Source: Isoetes taiwanensis
Lineage: Eukaryota; Streptophyta; Lycopodiopsida; Isoetales; Isoetaceae
Length of the DNA stretch: 64,000 nt
NCBI GenBank assembly: GCA_021234155.1
Contig: JAJEKV010000071.1
Span: forward strand, 2,974,483-3,038,482
Reading direction: 5' to 3'
Shown: positions 44,322 through 55,900 of the stretch, piece after piece
Layout of the letters: the number at the start of each line of letters is the position of its first letter
Numbering within the stretch: the stretch's first letter is position 1
Translations under genes and position numbers: made by a program
Notes under the pieces: generated by a model
The model's input: the letters and a program-made list of their open reading frames with translations, nothing else
Told to the model about the DNA's origin: nothing
The model's database searches: none

Positions 44322-45658
44322 ACAGCAAGAGCAACCCTAAGTGTATAAAACCTAAGTCTGCTGGAGGTTTGGGCATGACAGATTTCCATTTGCAGAGTAA
44401 GGTTATGATCTCAAAATTCATTTGGTGGCTTCTCGTAGGTAAGGATGATTCTCCTGGGTTACGGCTTACTGCACAGGCTCTTACCTACTGTATCCCTTTT
44501 GGTAAAATCACACTCAAACCTGTTCTTCCATGGAGTTTATTTTATGAGTTCGGGCCTTATCATAATGCTTCTCCATTCTTAAAGGGATTGTTAGATTCCT
44601 GGCACACAGTCAAAACTTTATTTCACATCAGTCCAACTGCTTGTGTACAGTTGACTGCACCTTGTTGGTGGATCCCTCTGGTAGACAATCAACCACTTTG
44701 CTTTACAGTGCACCCATTGACTCAAAGACGTTGGAAAAGTGCTGGAATCTTAACTATTGCAGCATGGTATGACTCAGGCCAGTTGTTGACATGGGAGGCT
44801 TTTCAGTTAAAGTTTCTATTGGGGCGATGGGATAGAGTTCTTTGGCAAAAAGTTGCTGATTTTCTACAGCCTATTCTGCCACACCAAGAAGATATTTTGG
44901 TATGGGTTTGTCATGAAGAAATTAAGGAGTGCAAACTTGTGAACTCTATGTATCAGTTGTTGCTTGATACTGATATTCTTCCTCCGTCTAATAAGTGGTC
45001 TCTTCAACTTCCTCCTCTTCAATGGCAGAAGGTGTGGTCTTGGGCATGGGACAAGCTACTTCATCCTAAAGTGGCAGTTCTTTGGTGGCAGATTCTTCAT
45101 AGGTGTCTGCGGGTTAATGTGCTTGTCCATAAGTTTAACCCTAGTGTTCAGTATGCAAGCGTGGATCTGAGACCATTGAGCATTGCTTTTTCATGTGTGA
45201 ACACCTTAGACAGGTATGGGACTGGTTGTTTTCCCTTTTTCAGGTTTCACTAACAAGTCAACAACTGCTTTTGGCAATTTACCCAAGTACCTGGACAGAG
45301 TTACAAGGCCAGGCTTTTCATCTAGCAGCAGGATGGTTGCTTTGGACTATCTGGAAAAGACGAAGATTGGTAATCTTCAAAGGTCTGGATGTGGCAGATA
45401 ATCGTGTTCTCCAAGAAGCTCAAGGTTACATTGTAAAGTCGTATCATTGTTCTTCACTTGCCCCTCGCAAGAGGCGATTGATTTTTGAGGAGTTTTTGGA
45501 TGTGCACTCTTATGCTTAGGCAGGTTGCTTCACTCGGTGGGTCTCCACTTATCCGCTGAGATTTTATTCCTGTCTCTGCATTTATACTTGTATTTGACTC
45601 TTTGATTGAATAAAGTCTGACGTCCTTCAACAAAAAAAAAAACAGCAAGAGCAACCCT
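44322..45658 (+). mobile_element. 5'-truncated LINE with 17-bp TSD and poly(A)
   Basis: The insertion 44339-45641 (1303 bp) is flanked by ACAGCAAGAGCAACCCT at 44322-44338 and 45642-45658 and ends in an A run after CTGACGTCCTTCAAC. Copies A (about 29545) and C (about 55515) have the empty site. It encodes the C-terminal end of a plant L1-type polyprotein: PKSAGGLGMTDF at the start, W-rich LWQKVADFLQ, then KVAVLWWQILHRCLRVN and, after a frameshift near 45150, CSVCKRGSETIEHCFFMCEH, a zf-RVT zinc cluster (C-x2-C...H-x4-C), and WLLWTIWKRRRLVIFKG to the stop at 45519. The reverse transcriptase and endonuclease are missing, so it cannot move. It inserted after the LOX duplications. Confidence 0.9.
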
Positions 45659-46980
45659 TCTTTAGATAATCTAACCAGACAAACGGCAATAGCAACTCTT
45701 CTTTAGGTATTCTAACCATGCTTTGTCAGACAAATCCAACATAGTAAAAACATTACAATGAGAGCAAGAATGAGATCCACATTACAATGAGACCACCTCT
45801 TATTGGTAAAAGACAAATTGGTTGGAACATTTCTAACCCATCTCTACAATCTCCTATGTCTGCAAGTTGCACCATTACAACCTGCAAATATATAACTTAT
45901 GCTTTAGAGCTGGGGAATTAATCAATCTCCTATGTCTGCAAGCTGCACCATTGCAACCTGCAAACACATAACTTATGCTTTAGAACTGGGGAATTAATCA
46001 ATTTATTAACATAAAGACCAAGTGATGGCCATCTCTAAAAAGGATGCCATCAAAATTGAGATTGTGCATTGAGAACACACATATTCAAATGAACATGTGG
46101 CTGCAGTAATATATTGCTTAAAAACCTAAAGAGACAAAATACAAAGACTTGTGAATGTCAGAAAACAACATCTAGATATTTGCAATCTCTAGCCTAGATA
46201 TTTGGAATGATAAAGACTTTAGCATTATTTTATGATCCTACAATTAAAGCACAACTGTAGAGAAGAAACAAAGCACATTGTATAGAAAAAACTTACCTTG
46301 TTGTAAATAGTTTCATAAAGACTGCATTTCAAAGCCACCAAATAAATAGAGAAAAAACTTCATAGCAAAGATGAGGGCGTATAGCTTGCAGATGACGAAG
46401 CAAATTTCATAAGCATATTTCATCTGCATGTTGCGTAGAATAAAAAGCAAAGAAAAATGTAATGAACGATCCACATACCTTTATTATTAAGGCTATATCC
46501 TTGATTTTACTTTCTCCTTAGTGAAATATACCCCTATGGAGCTACAACTATAAGAACCCTTTCTCCATTGCTACCAAGAATCCGCCAAAGAACCTTTCTC
46601 CTTTCTTTCATCCCCTTGGAGTTGAAAGAACGTTCGTTGGGAAGTGAAAAATATGGGATAATTAAACCCTGACAAAATCTCAGTGTTGCCAGTGATAATA
46701 CAAAGAGATACGCGTGTCGAAGGAATAAACATGAGGAATAAATATGTAATGCAGCATCACTGGGCAACGACGCATGCACATTCCCCATGACATCACATTC
46801 CTTCTGTACATGCATCAACATAAAGAAGATTACATAAGCACTCACTACAGAAAAAGTTCAAGATGTAAAAGCAATAAATTCAAGCAAGTATCAATATCCA
46901 TAAAATTCTTCCATGCCTAACTGTTAGCCAGCGAGAGGTATTTAAGAACAAATGTCCATATTTCTAATTTAGAAGAATAA
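45659..46980. other. Flank of LOX-B after the LINE, no gene
   Basis: Contains an imperfect tandem pair around CTCCTATGTCTGCAAGTTGC / ACTTATGCTTTAGAGCTGGG (about 45851-46010), shared with copy C (55700-55860). Nothing coding recognised. Confidence 0.5.
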
Positions 46981-47479
46981 TCTATATATAATACTAAAGG
47001 ACTTTTAGGATAGTTTGTGCGCAATCCTGCCCCTTAATTAATTTAATTTAGTTTGATCCATTTGATTTACGGTTTTATTTGACGCGCACTTATACAAAAA
47101 CTATTAGAGACTACAATGGCAATGGCTAGGTATTTTGGACCGAGTAGTCCGTTTGAAAGAAAGGTGATCAGGCAGCCGATCTATACACTAATGCGTGATG
47201 CTGGAACTGGTATTAAACACTTGAGAAAATTGAAATTACTTATGATCATGTCCTAAAATTAATTGAAGGTAGAATTCGTGAATGTGGGCTACCATAAAGA
47301 CCATGCTGTACTACATTCTGGTGGCCATGGAGCCATTTCGCTCATGATGATTATTATGTGGCAACACAAGGTAAAGAGTCTATTCATCTCTATTACAAAT
47401 ATGGTTTTTATCCAAAATAGTTTTGCATTCCAGTTAGCTTTGAAATCGCGAAAATGGGTCGCCAAGAAGATCTTGTGTG

Positions 47480-48020
47480 AAAAACCTTGATTTCGAGCAT
47501 TACATGGGTAGATGGTATCAGATTGCAAATATTCCTTCAAGGTTTCAGCCAAAAGGGAGCGTAAATACAAGGGCCACTTAATCTTAAGCCTGATGGATCT
47601 ATTAATGTGTGGCTTGATGGAAAACAAAGCTATATTGAAGGATCTGCTTGGCCGACTTCAAGGGCCCAGATGCAAAAATCTTTAGTTCGATTTTGGGTCC
47701 CTCCTTTCTTGCCACTTTTTCCTAGCACAGGGGATTATTGGGCGATGGCTTTGGATGAAGATTATAATGGGCTCAATGGCCTTCAATAAAAAAAAAAGAT
47801 TATAATGGGCTCTTGTGACAACCCTCTAGGAGATATCTTTGGATCCTTTTGCATAAGCTAGCTTTGGAAGAGGAGACTTATTGTAAATTTATGGAGCTGG
47901 CTAAGGAGCTGGATTATGATGTGGATAACCTTCAAAAGACAAACCATGTGGAAGGAGTTGCAGATCGAACATCATATGATAAGGGCCCTTGGTGGCCTAA
48001 ATCTATCTTGGGGAAGTGAT
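47480..48020 (+). pseudogene. Temperature-induced lipocalin (TIL)-like pseudogene
   Basis: Plant TILs are small membrane-associated lipocalins linked to heat, cold and oxidative stress tolerance. Here the plus strand encodes VKNLDFEHYMGRWYQIA (the lipocalin GxW motif is in MGRWY), then PSRFQPKGSVNTRAT. After a frameshift comes LNLKPDGSINVWLDGKQSYI, SLVRFWVPPFLPLFPSTGDY and W-MALDEDYN. A 23-bp poly(A) insert interrupts the next block. Then, in another frame, come CDNPLGDIFGSF, LEEETYCKFMELAKELDYDV and LQKTNH, matching the TIL C-terminal helix, to a stop near 48019. Order and spacing match an intronless TIL of about 180 residues, so a retrocopy or an exon-only capture is possible. Two frameshifts and an insertion make it non-functional. 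Confidence 0.8.
47760..47812 (+). mobile_element. Ultra-short LINE-type insertion (23 bp) with 15-bp TSD
   Basis: AATGGCCTTCAATAAAAAAA plus three further A's (47775-47797) sits between two copies of GATTATAATGGGCTC (47760-47774 and 47798-47812) inside the lipocalin pseudogene. The CCTTCAA-A(n) end matches the tail of the LINE at 45641 (CCTTCAAC-A(n)). The coding sequence before and after the repeat is continuous when one copy and the insert are ignored. Confidence 0.8.
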
Positions 48021-49897
48021 ATTTTTGTGTATGGGACTACCCTGTATATGAGACTGTGAATACATGATCTTATCCTGTTGTAACATCGCATTCTTGGACC
48101 CGACAATATATGCATTTATTGCTCATATATGTCATTCCCAGAAAAACGTAAGCTTCTACAGATTTTATTGTTATTAAGGCATCACCATATGTGTAGCAAA
48201 TTGGAGCTCTGAAGTTGAAGTTTAATGCCTCAAGTAGAACAAAAGAAAGAAACTGAACGTTTTCCATTAATGAGATTGAGTTCCTGTGTAAGTTCAGAAG
48301 CCAACAAAGAGGTAAGTTTTCTTATAGTAAGAATTTATTTTGCATATTTTACTATTCTTTTGAAACTATGAAGGCACTCTTCTGTTTACGATATGCTCAT
48401 TGTTGCTAATAGGAAAATATTTATCATGCGTGTCCTAAAAAACACATGATAGCCATGTTACATTGGTCATTTATGCTATATAATATTACTAGGTTTTGCT
48501 AAGCATGAAGTTCACAATCCAAAGCTTGGGTTCAAATAAGTGCAAACAGCTGGAAAGCTTAAATTAAAATTAGTTGCAGCAATAGAAGGAATGTCAATAC
48601 TAGCCTTGCACAAGAACTGGTCCATGCCGTTAATATTCTCATGGAGATTGGCTTTTCAATTCAAATATTTGTCTATGTCATGCGTCAATATCGCTCTAGC
48701 AAGGAAGTACTTCATTCAGTTACTACTCCAATGCAATGATGATTATGCCACGCATTTCTTCAGAAACTTTTAACGCATTGTCTGGCCCTTCACATTTTCC
48801 ACGACTGCCATTAAGACAACTGAATTTTTGAATCTCATCTACATAGTCTAGGTTGTATGCATGTGTTTGGAATCCATTTCCTATAAGTCACCACCATAAT
48901 TGAGCAGACCATTCGTTATAGGTGGAATACACGGCCTACGTTGGGATTTTACTATACCTACTTATTCTTACAACACAGAACATAATGTGAAAATGCTACT
49001 TTTGTTGCTCAAGCATCTTTTTGTGTTGTTCAGTCTGCATAAATGCAAGTTTCATTCAGACTTGCCAAATGTGGTGATGTATAAGAGATGTGCAAACTTT
49101 AATGACTTGACTGTTAAGAAATTATTTTATGGGCTGCTAAAATTGCAGGGTATGGATAGTACAACAGCACGACTCAATCAGAGAAAAACTGTGATAGTTG
49201 AATTTCTTGCACCACTTCTTGAATCCGAGGAACATATTATGGAATAGGACCATTAAATCTGTGTTTTCTTGCAGTTTTGGCTTCATTCTTTCTTATTGTT
49301 GCCAAGGTGGACACAGCAGGTTTTACGTTTTTTCTGCAAATAAAGAGAACATAAAATTTTAATGTATATTTGAGAATTGTAAATCTGTTGGGTATGGGAG
49401 ATATGACCTTTTGCAGAACAGCCTTTGCACTCAGAAAGGGGAGTATAGGGCACATTGGAACAAGGCAGAGCTATCTTCAATTGTCTATAAAAGTTGAGCT
49501 GGTGTCACATTCTTACAAAATACTCTGGATACTGCAGATATCATAATAGTTGCTCCTTTCTCATGTAATCACACTTAAAGGAAGGGGATTCGTCTGATGC
49601 TACATTGTCGTCGAATGCAGAGTTGGATTGCAAATGGAGTAATATCTCAGCACTAGCATATTTCGTTTCGTATGTGCAAGGATGCACAAAACTTAAATCT
49701 GAACAATATTATCTCAACATCAACCTATCATAATCTCATTAATATAATTATCTCAAAAGTAAGTATCACAATTCTGTTTATCGTAATCATTGTATTGAGG
49801 AAGACATTTTGGATATAATATCACAATTTCTCTTTCAAACACTGTCCTACTTTTGTTGCCTAACGATAAGCCCAGCAACGCTGGGCACTTTTTCTAG

Positions 49898-51280
49898 TGT
49901 TTTAATAAGGGACGTTGTATTATCAATGATCTTCATAATTTTGTGAGGGTTGTGAAGCACTCCACAACATTTAGATCTATCATTTTATATCCTCTTTTCT
50001 TTAAATTGGCACATAGAAAAGAAACTCCTCATGTATCATGGATACAGAAAGAAGACGCTTTGTCAGATTAGTTACTCACTAACTTGACAAACTCTAGTGT
50101 GAATAACCTGAACTTATCTTGCAAAAACAAAGCACATCTCAGAATGGGTCCACGATGTTGAAAGATAAAGATCAGTCACAAAAAGATCATCAGAATTCTA
50201 GTGCAAATGATGCAGTCTAAACTTATCCTGCAATAACGAAGCATAATTCATAATGGGTCTACGATGCTTGAAATCGAACCGCATAATAAATAAACAGAGA
50301 ACAAAATGTTGGCAAACACATAGAATTGAACATCTAGCTAATACTTATATAATGCATGCCTCAGCTCTCTAAACCCAACTGGCTTGTATGAGATAGGAGC
50401 TAAGGAGTTAAACCATACAGAAGCTATAGAATATAGGCCCTATGAATAGAAATATACCTGTGAATAGAAATAGGAATAAAAAATGGCAAGAAAAATACAC
50501 CTGTGATGTTGCTCCTATTTGCACATGATAACATGGATCAAAAATAGGGGATTTCCTCCCCTAAAATCCGCCCACTTCTGTTAATTCCGATCATCCTAAA
50601 AGAATTTCAACAATTGGGAGAAAAGGACAAACGGAGTGAGCTGGGTAAGACGGTGTTTCAAGCAGCATAATAGAAGAATGACAAAAAGAACTCTCCGTCA
50701 CTGCTGTCAAGGAACGTATGGGCATCTGCTGTTGTAAGAAACCAAAGAATTAATCCAAGTCCAAGTCCAAGAAAAGTTGGACAGAGGAGCCCCAATAGGG
50801 CCATCGCCAATTATAGAAAAGGTCCCTGGATTAATATACTTGAAACAAAATGATGAGCAATCATTAAGAAATATGTGGAAGGCATGGTCAGGGATGCTGG
50901 CATTGATATTTTTGCAACTAGAAATGTTGTTTTGGAAAAAGATTTAGTTCTAATATCGAAGAATGTATGATTGCCGCTTTTAAAAAGAACAACAAAGTTT
51001 CAGAATCCTCTGCTTCCCAACTCGAGTGGACCACAGATTATTGTTTCTCAATTTTGGCTAAACCCCCAAAAAGCATTGTCTCATAAACAACTATAAAAGG
51101 ACACAAACACACCATATGTGATGGGGTCTACATACCAATTGCATAGTTTACAATTTCTTCAAGGATTCTATTAATTGAAGATGTTGTAGGTCTAAAGTAG
51201 AAAGCCATAAAAAATTAAGTGCAAATTAAAATCCATATCCAAATAATCTATTACTACAAGAGGATCGAGGTATAGTGTCA
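49898..51280. other. Continuation of LOX-B flank after the Helitron, no gene
   Basis: No coding recognised. A diverged duplication of about 45 bp (CTAACTTGACAAACTCTAGTG..., GCATAATTCATAATGGGTC) is visible at 50080-50270. Its right part (51033-51250) matches 58926-59168, showing that the B and C duplication units are still parallel here. Confidence 0.5.
51033..51250. repeat. Segment duplicated at 58926-59168
   Basis: Shared in order: CCACAGATTATTGTTTCTC, CCCCCAAAAAGCATT, GTGATGGGGTCTACATACC, TTGAAGATGTTGTAGGTC and AAATTAAAATCCATATCCAA. The second copy has small insertions. It is collinear with the duplicated LOX 3' flank, so it is part of the same segmental duplication. Confidence 0.85.
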
Positions 51281-51713
51281 ACCCTTGTGACAAGCCCTAG
51301 GTGCAGTGACAATTTTGTGTTGAATGCTACCATCTTGACACGAAGTGCTTGTGTTGTGTCAAAACTGTGTCGACTGCATAGTGTCAAATATTTCGTCAAA
51401 GCATTGACCTTCTTTTGTCAACTTTTTATTGCATATTAAGTAGATTTTTGCAACTACTTTTGAACAATATTTAAGATAAGTTGCGCCAATCTTTTCTTAA
51501 GACTTATAACAAAAAGTTATCCAGATTTTCATCTAATATTTTGAAGGAACGTTGAGGAGCATTTTGTCAACTTTATATTGCAATTTAAGTGGGTCGTTGC
51601 AACAATTTTTTAACATTTTTATAACTACATCATTATAACATTTTCATAAGACTTATAACATAATGCCATCCAACTTGTATCTAATATGTTAGTAGAATTG
51701 TGTTTGGTATTCA
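51281..51713. repeat. Imperfect ~150-bp tandem repeat, AT-rich
   Basis: TTTTGTCAACTTTTTATTGC at about 51415 and TTTTGTCAACTTTATATTGC at about 51563 begin two diverged units that both continue with TTAAGT.G, TTGCAAC and CTTATAACA. No coding. Confidence 0.55.
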
Positions 51714-52442
51714 TCCTATATTATAATGTTTTAGCGTGTGTCCGTTTTCCATCAAGCCCTAAATCTAATGGTGTAGATTTGATTGGCTTAATGGACGGTG
51801 ATGATTTTATTGCAATATCGAAGATTAAGGAAAAGGGAGCATGAAAAAGGAAAAGTGAAGGGAAAAAGGGCATGGGAAAAGGGGGAAGAAGGAAATGGTG
51901 AGGAAAGGAAAAAGAAAGAGAAAACAAAGGGGGGAGAGAGGAATGGGAAGGGAGAAAGGGCAATGAGGAAAGAGTGGAGAAAGGAGGAAAATGGAAGGGA
52001 AAAGGAGCATTGGAAAAGCGAAAGGGGAAGGAAAAAGGAAATGCGAAAAAGGGAAGGGAAAATGGGCATTTAGAAAAGGGAAGAGGGAGATGGGAAAAGG
52101 GCATAGGAAAAAGGGCAAAAGGGAAAGGTTGAGAAAAGGAGAAAAAGGAAAGAGCATGAAAAAAGTTCAAAAAAAAGGGGAGGGAGAACGCTCAAAGGGA
52201 AAAGAAGAGGAAGATAGAGAAAGGAGGAGTGCATGGAAAAGGTGGGGAAAAGGGAATGGCGTAATGGAAAAGGGAAAGAGAAAAGGAAAAGAAATGAGGG
52301 GAGAAAAGAGAAAAAGGGCACGGGAAAAGGGGGGAGGTTAGGGAAAGGAAAAAGAAAAAGGGGGGTGGAAAAATGAAAAGGAAAAGGCAAATAGACACGA
52401 GGAAAAGGGGAAGAGGGAAAGAGCGTGAAGGGGAAGAGGGAA
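51714..52442 (+). mobile_element. Helitron-type 5' end with long purine tract, fused to LOX-C
   Basis: Begins TCCTATATTATAATGTTTTA at 51714 after host A and aligns with the reverse-oriented element ending at 587. About 105 bp in, it becomes a ~620-bp purine tract (GGGAAAAGG-type) with GCATGGGAAAAGGG-like motifs. At 52443 the purine tract meets lipoxygenase exon 9 without any visible element terminus. No Helitron 3' end in plus orientation was found to the right, so either LOX-C lies inside a longer chimeric Helitron or the junction is a rearrangement. The purine tract is open in several frames only because of its composition. Confidence 0.5.
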
Positions 52443-52970
52443 ATGGTGGCCAGTACTAAACAGCGTGAAGAACTTACCTGAAACTCTAACTACAATCATT
52501 TGGGTAGCCTCTACAGACCATGCAACAGTGAACTTTGGGCAATACCCATATGAGGGATTTACACCAAATCATCCATCAAAAGGACCCACAAACTCATTCC
52601 AGAAATAGGATCGCAGGAACATAACGAACTTCTTAAGGATCCTGAGAGATACTACTTGTCATGTGTGACCAACAAGATCGAGTCAGCTATTGTGATGACA
52701 GTCATAGAAATATTGTCTACTCATGCAGTGGAGGAGGTGTACTTGGGGCAACCTTTGACAGAAAATTGGACTAGCAATGCAAAGGTCCTTGAAGCTTTTG
52801 ACCAATTTGGGAAGAGAATCAAAGACATAGAGAACATCATAACTGAACGAAACAACGAGAGTAAGAATGTGAACAGACAAGGACCTGCAAAGGTTCCTTA
52901 TACTCTTCTCTATCCTTCCTCTGAAAATGGCCTCACCGGAAAAGGAGTTCCCACTAGCATTTCCATATGA
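52443..52970 (+). pseudogene. LOX: Lipoxygenase LOX-C, 3' part of exon 9, frameshifted
   Basis: Starts abruptly inside exon 9 at ATGGTGGCCAGTAC, which encodes WWPVL. The iron-ligand block reads [18 protein letters not shown], keeping the His and Asn ligands but with three substitutions beside them. A 2-bp insertion in the CATCAAAAGGACC run (about 52578) shifts the frame; the last 104 codons (52656-52970, [19 protein letters not shown] to GVPTSISI) are intact in the original frame. Everything 5' of mid-exon 9 is absent. It is a non-functional fragment, closely related to A and B. Confidence 0.9.
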
Positions 52971-55900
52971 ATATGGCTGTCTTATAATCCAATACCTATA
53001 TATATATAGCTCCAATATGTTCTACATTTAGCTAGAATGGACTAGAATAGTCTTATGTCAAAATGTATAGCATCAAACCTAGGGATATTTGCATATTGAG
53101 TATCGAAAAAAAGGGGGCTTGAAATTTCACCCCCAAACAACCTGTTCTTTCAAAGCGAAAAAACTAGTCGATCTCCACCCAGTTTCCTGATCTGTCGCAC
53201 CTGATCTGTCAATCCAGATTAAGAGGCACACTTGATCTGCCCAGAGTCTGTAGGAAAACAACCAAAAAGAGAAAATTGGGGGCAAATTTCAAGCCCTTTT
53301 TTTTTCGTTGTAGAATTTTGGTCACCAAGAAAATTTTGCTTGAAATTTTTTGGCGGTCGTCAGCTGCCTTGCAGCCCGCCAGGTCAACTGGCGGCCGCCA
53401 AAAAAACTACTTCGCGAAATATCTGCTGACGAAATTTTCTACATCCTAAATTGTATATTCACATCTTGATTAACCTAAACCATATTCTCATGTATGCCCA
53501 ATGTCTAAAGGTCCAATGAAAGGATAGAAGATTGTCAATAACATGGTCGTGGTTAACATAGAGGCAAATGTTCATGCGTGCATATTTACATGTTATGCTC
53601 ATGTATGTCTAATAGTTAAAGGTCCATCAATGAAAGGATAGAAGATATGTACAGATATGAAAAGTATTGGACATACGAAAAGTACGTATTCTAGGCTCCT
53701 TTGTCAGAAACTTGCTATGGATATTGGTTAGTCGAAAGGTGTTATTCTAAACGAGGTGCACTCGGGACTATCACAGTCGTCAGATTCGTCGATTCCACGA
53801 CCCAGATCGTATGTTGGGGTGTGTGGGCACCTCTCATTTCACTTGTAGCATTTACTAGAAATGTGTGCCCGGCGATGCAGGGCATTAGTCATGGCATGTG
53901 GTATGGGCATGGAGTGCTTAGGTGGAATTAACTGGTTAGAGTAACAGATTGTGTAGATAAGAGACTGCTTAAATGTGATGGGTAGATATAATGGAATGTG
54001 TAGGGCAGAATAAAATTCTAGGGTGGAGGAATAGGATAAGATGCATAGGTACAATGGAATTGATACGATACCTTGTAGTGCATATATGGGGTCATCTCAT
54101 GGTCAAATTTGCATCTAAAACATCAACTGGCATGCTATTGGCATTGTCGTTATAGACATCCGCCACAACCTGAATCTAAATGTATGAACATTAATCATTA
54201 GAAATGTATAACTCATGACTGCCACAACTTGAATCTAAATGTATGAACACCAATCATTAGCAATGTATAACTCATGGCTGCTCCACGTTTTGTTCTAAAT
54301 GTGACAACTCTTAATATTGGCAGTGGGTGATGTTTTTGGACTTTTTATGCTAACAACATCACAATGTTCCTCCAATAATAAAATTATATGTTCACATCAC
54401 ACTGTTTTTCAATTGAAAACACATTGTTGCTTATATAAGCAATGCAAAAAACACATTGTTCGTTATAAAAGGTAATGCAAAAGACCTGTTTCTATTCTAA
54501 ATTATGCAAAAATAAATGGCCCCATAAGTGTAAATTTGGGCTCAAAGTAATGCCCAATTTAAGGAATTATGTGGATTTTATAAATTATTTTTAATTGGTC
54601 AACTAATGAATTGGTTAAATAATAGTGAATTTGTTCGTTCAACTTACTAAGCAAGTTATAGAATTGTTCGTATAAAAATAATGTGATGATTGCAGTCCAT
54701 ATAGCAACATCACTTTAACAAAGTTGGAGATGAGGGGCAGAAACACATTCACGAATATCTCCAACCTGTTAAGTCTTATATTAGACCTCAAAATATATTA
54801 CAAAGTAAGGTTGGTTGCAAAATTTGACAATGATTCAAACTCTAGAAACATCCAATACTATTTTCGATGCAACAAATAGGTTAAAAAAATAGGTTAACTA
54901 AAGTTCTGGTAGATAGTTCTTTATGCACACTTGGTTCTGTATAATACTTCCAACCAATAAGTCTTTGAATAATTATTGACAAAAACAGATCCCTCAATTG
55001 TTTGCTTACATATGAAGGGGAACTTTGGCATCACCAATTGATGGAATGATTAATATCAACATGAGGCATTAGTTGAAATGATAATACTTCTAAAACCTTC
55101 AAAAAGTGAAACAAAACAATGCCGTACCAAATTGTTGGAGAGCTTGAGACACAAAAAAAAAGGAGCAGATTTGCATATCCATAATACTACTGAAACAAAA
55201 CTGCTTAAAGCATCTACAAATAAGGCACAACTTTGACGGAATTGCCATCATTAGATGATGAGAACTTGAAGGAATTGGCTATGGGTTCGACTTGGAAGTT
55301 TTAGGCCATTTTGTCACCTAAATTTGAACAACAAAACTACATCAAGTTAGGGGGCTAACTAATTTGCCAAAAACTAAACCACTTGTAGTTGGAAATTTAA
55401 TGTGCTCGCAAGGATCTGGCACAATAAACCTGTAGATAACAAATCATACGTGAGCTTTGAACAAAACATAAAGGCCAGTCGAAAACAAATTAGAGGGTTG
55501 TATCATGTTTGTCACAACAAGAGCAACTCTTCTTTAGATAATCTAACTAGACAAACAGCAATAGCAACTCTTCTTTAGGTATTCTAACCATGCTTTGTCA
55601 GACAAATCCAACATAGTAAAAATATTACAATGAGAGCAAGAATGAGATCCACACAATGAGACCACTAAAAGACGTTGGAACATTTCTAACCCATCTCTAC
55701 AATCTCCTATGTCTGCAAGTTGCACCATTGCAACCTGCAAATACATAACTTATGCTTTAGAGCTGGGGAATTAATCAATCTCCTATGTCTACAAGTTGCA
55801 CCATTGCAACCTGCAAATATACAACTTATGCTTTAGAACTGGGGAATTAATCAATTTATAACATAAAGACCAAGTGATGGCCATCCCTAAAAAGGATGCC

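Larger units (their letters stand above)
41789..46980. repeat. 3' flank of LOX-B, segmental duplication unit (copy B)
   Basis: Closely similar to 26762-29609 and 52971-56513, apart from a LINE insertion at 44339-45641 and small indels. Contains the shared reverse Helitron 3' end at 42676-42704. Homology with C runs to about 46662, where C turns into a tandem array. No host gene recognised. Confidence 0.85.
46981..49897 (+). mobile_element. Non-autonomous Helitron (2917 bp) carrying a lipocalin pseudogene
   Basis: 5' end TCTATATATAATACTAAAGG at 46981 after host A; 3' end hairpin GCCCAGC-AAC-GCTGGGC (49870-49886), ACTTTTTCTAG ending at 49897, then host T. No target duplication is expected or seen. 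No Rep or helicase sequence is present. It carries sequence from a lipocalin-like gene near its 5' side. The 3' hairpin is shared with the end at 16174 and, in inverse orientation, with 9781 and 62650, so one autonomous source probably drove these copies. Confidence 0.8.

Noticed and set aside
46981-49897. Helitron Rep/helicase gene
   Set aside because: I looked for helicase and HUH Rep motifs in this and the 9770-12689 element and found none, so both are non-autonomous.
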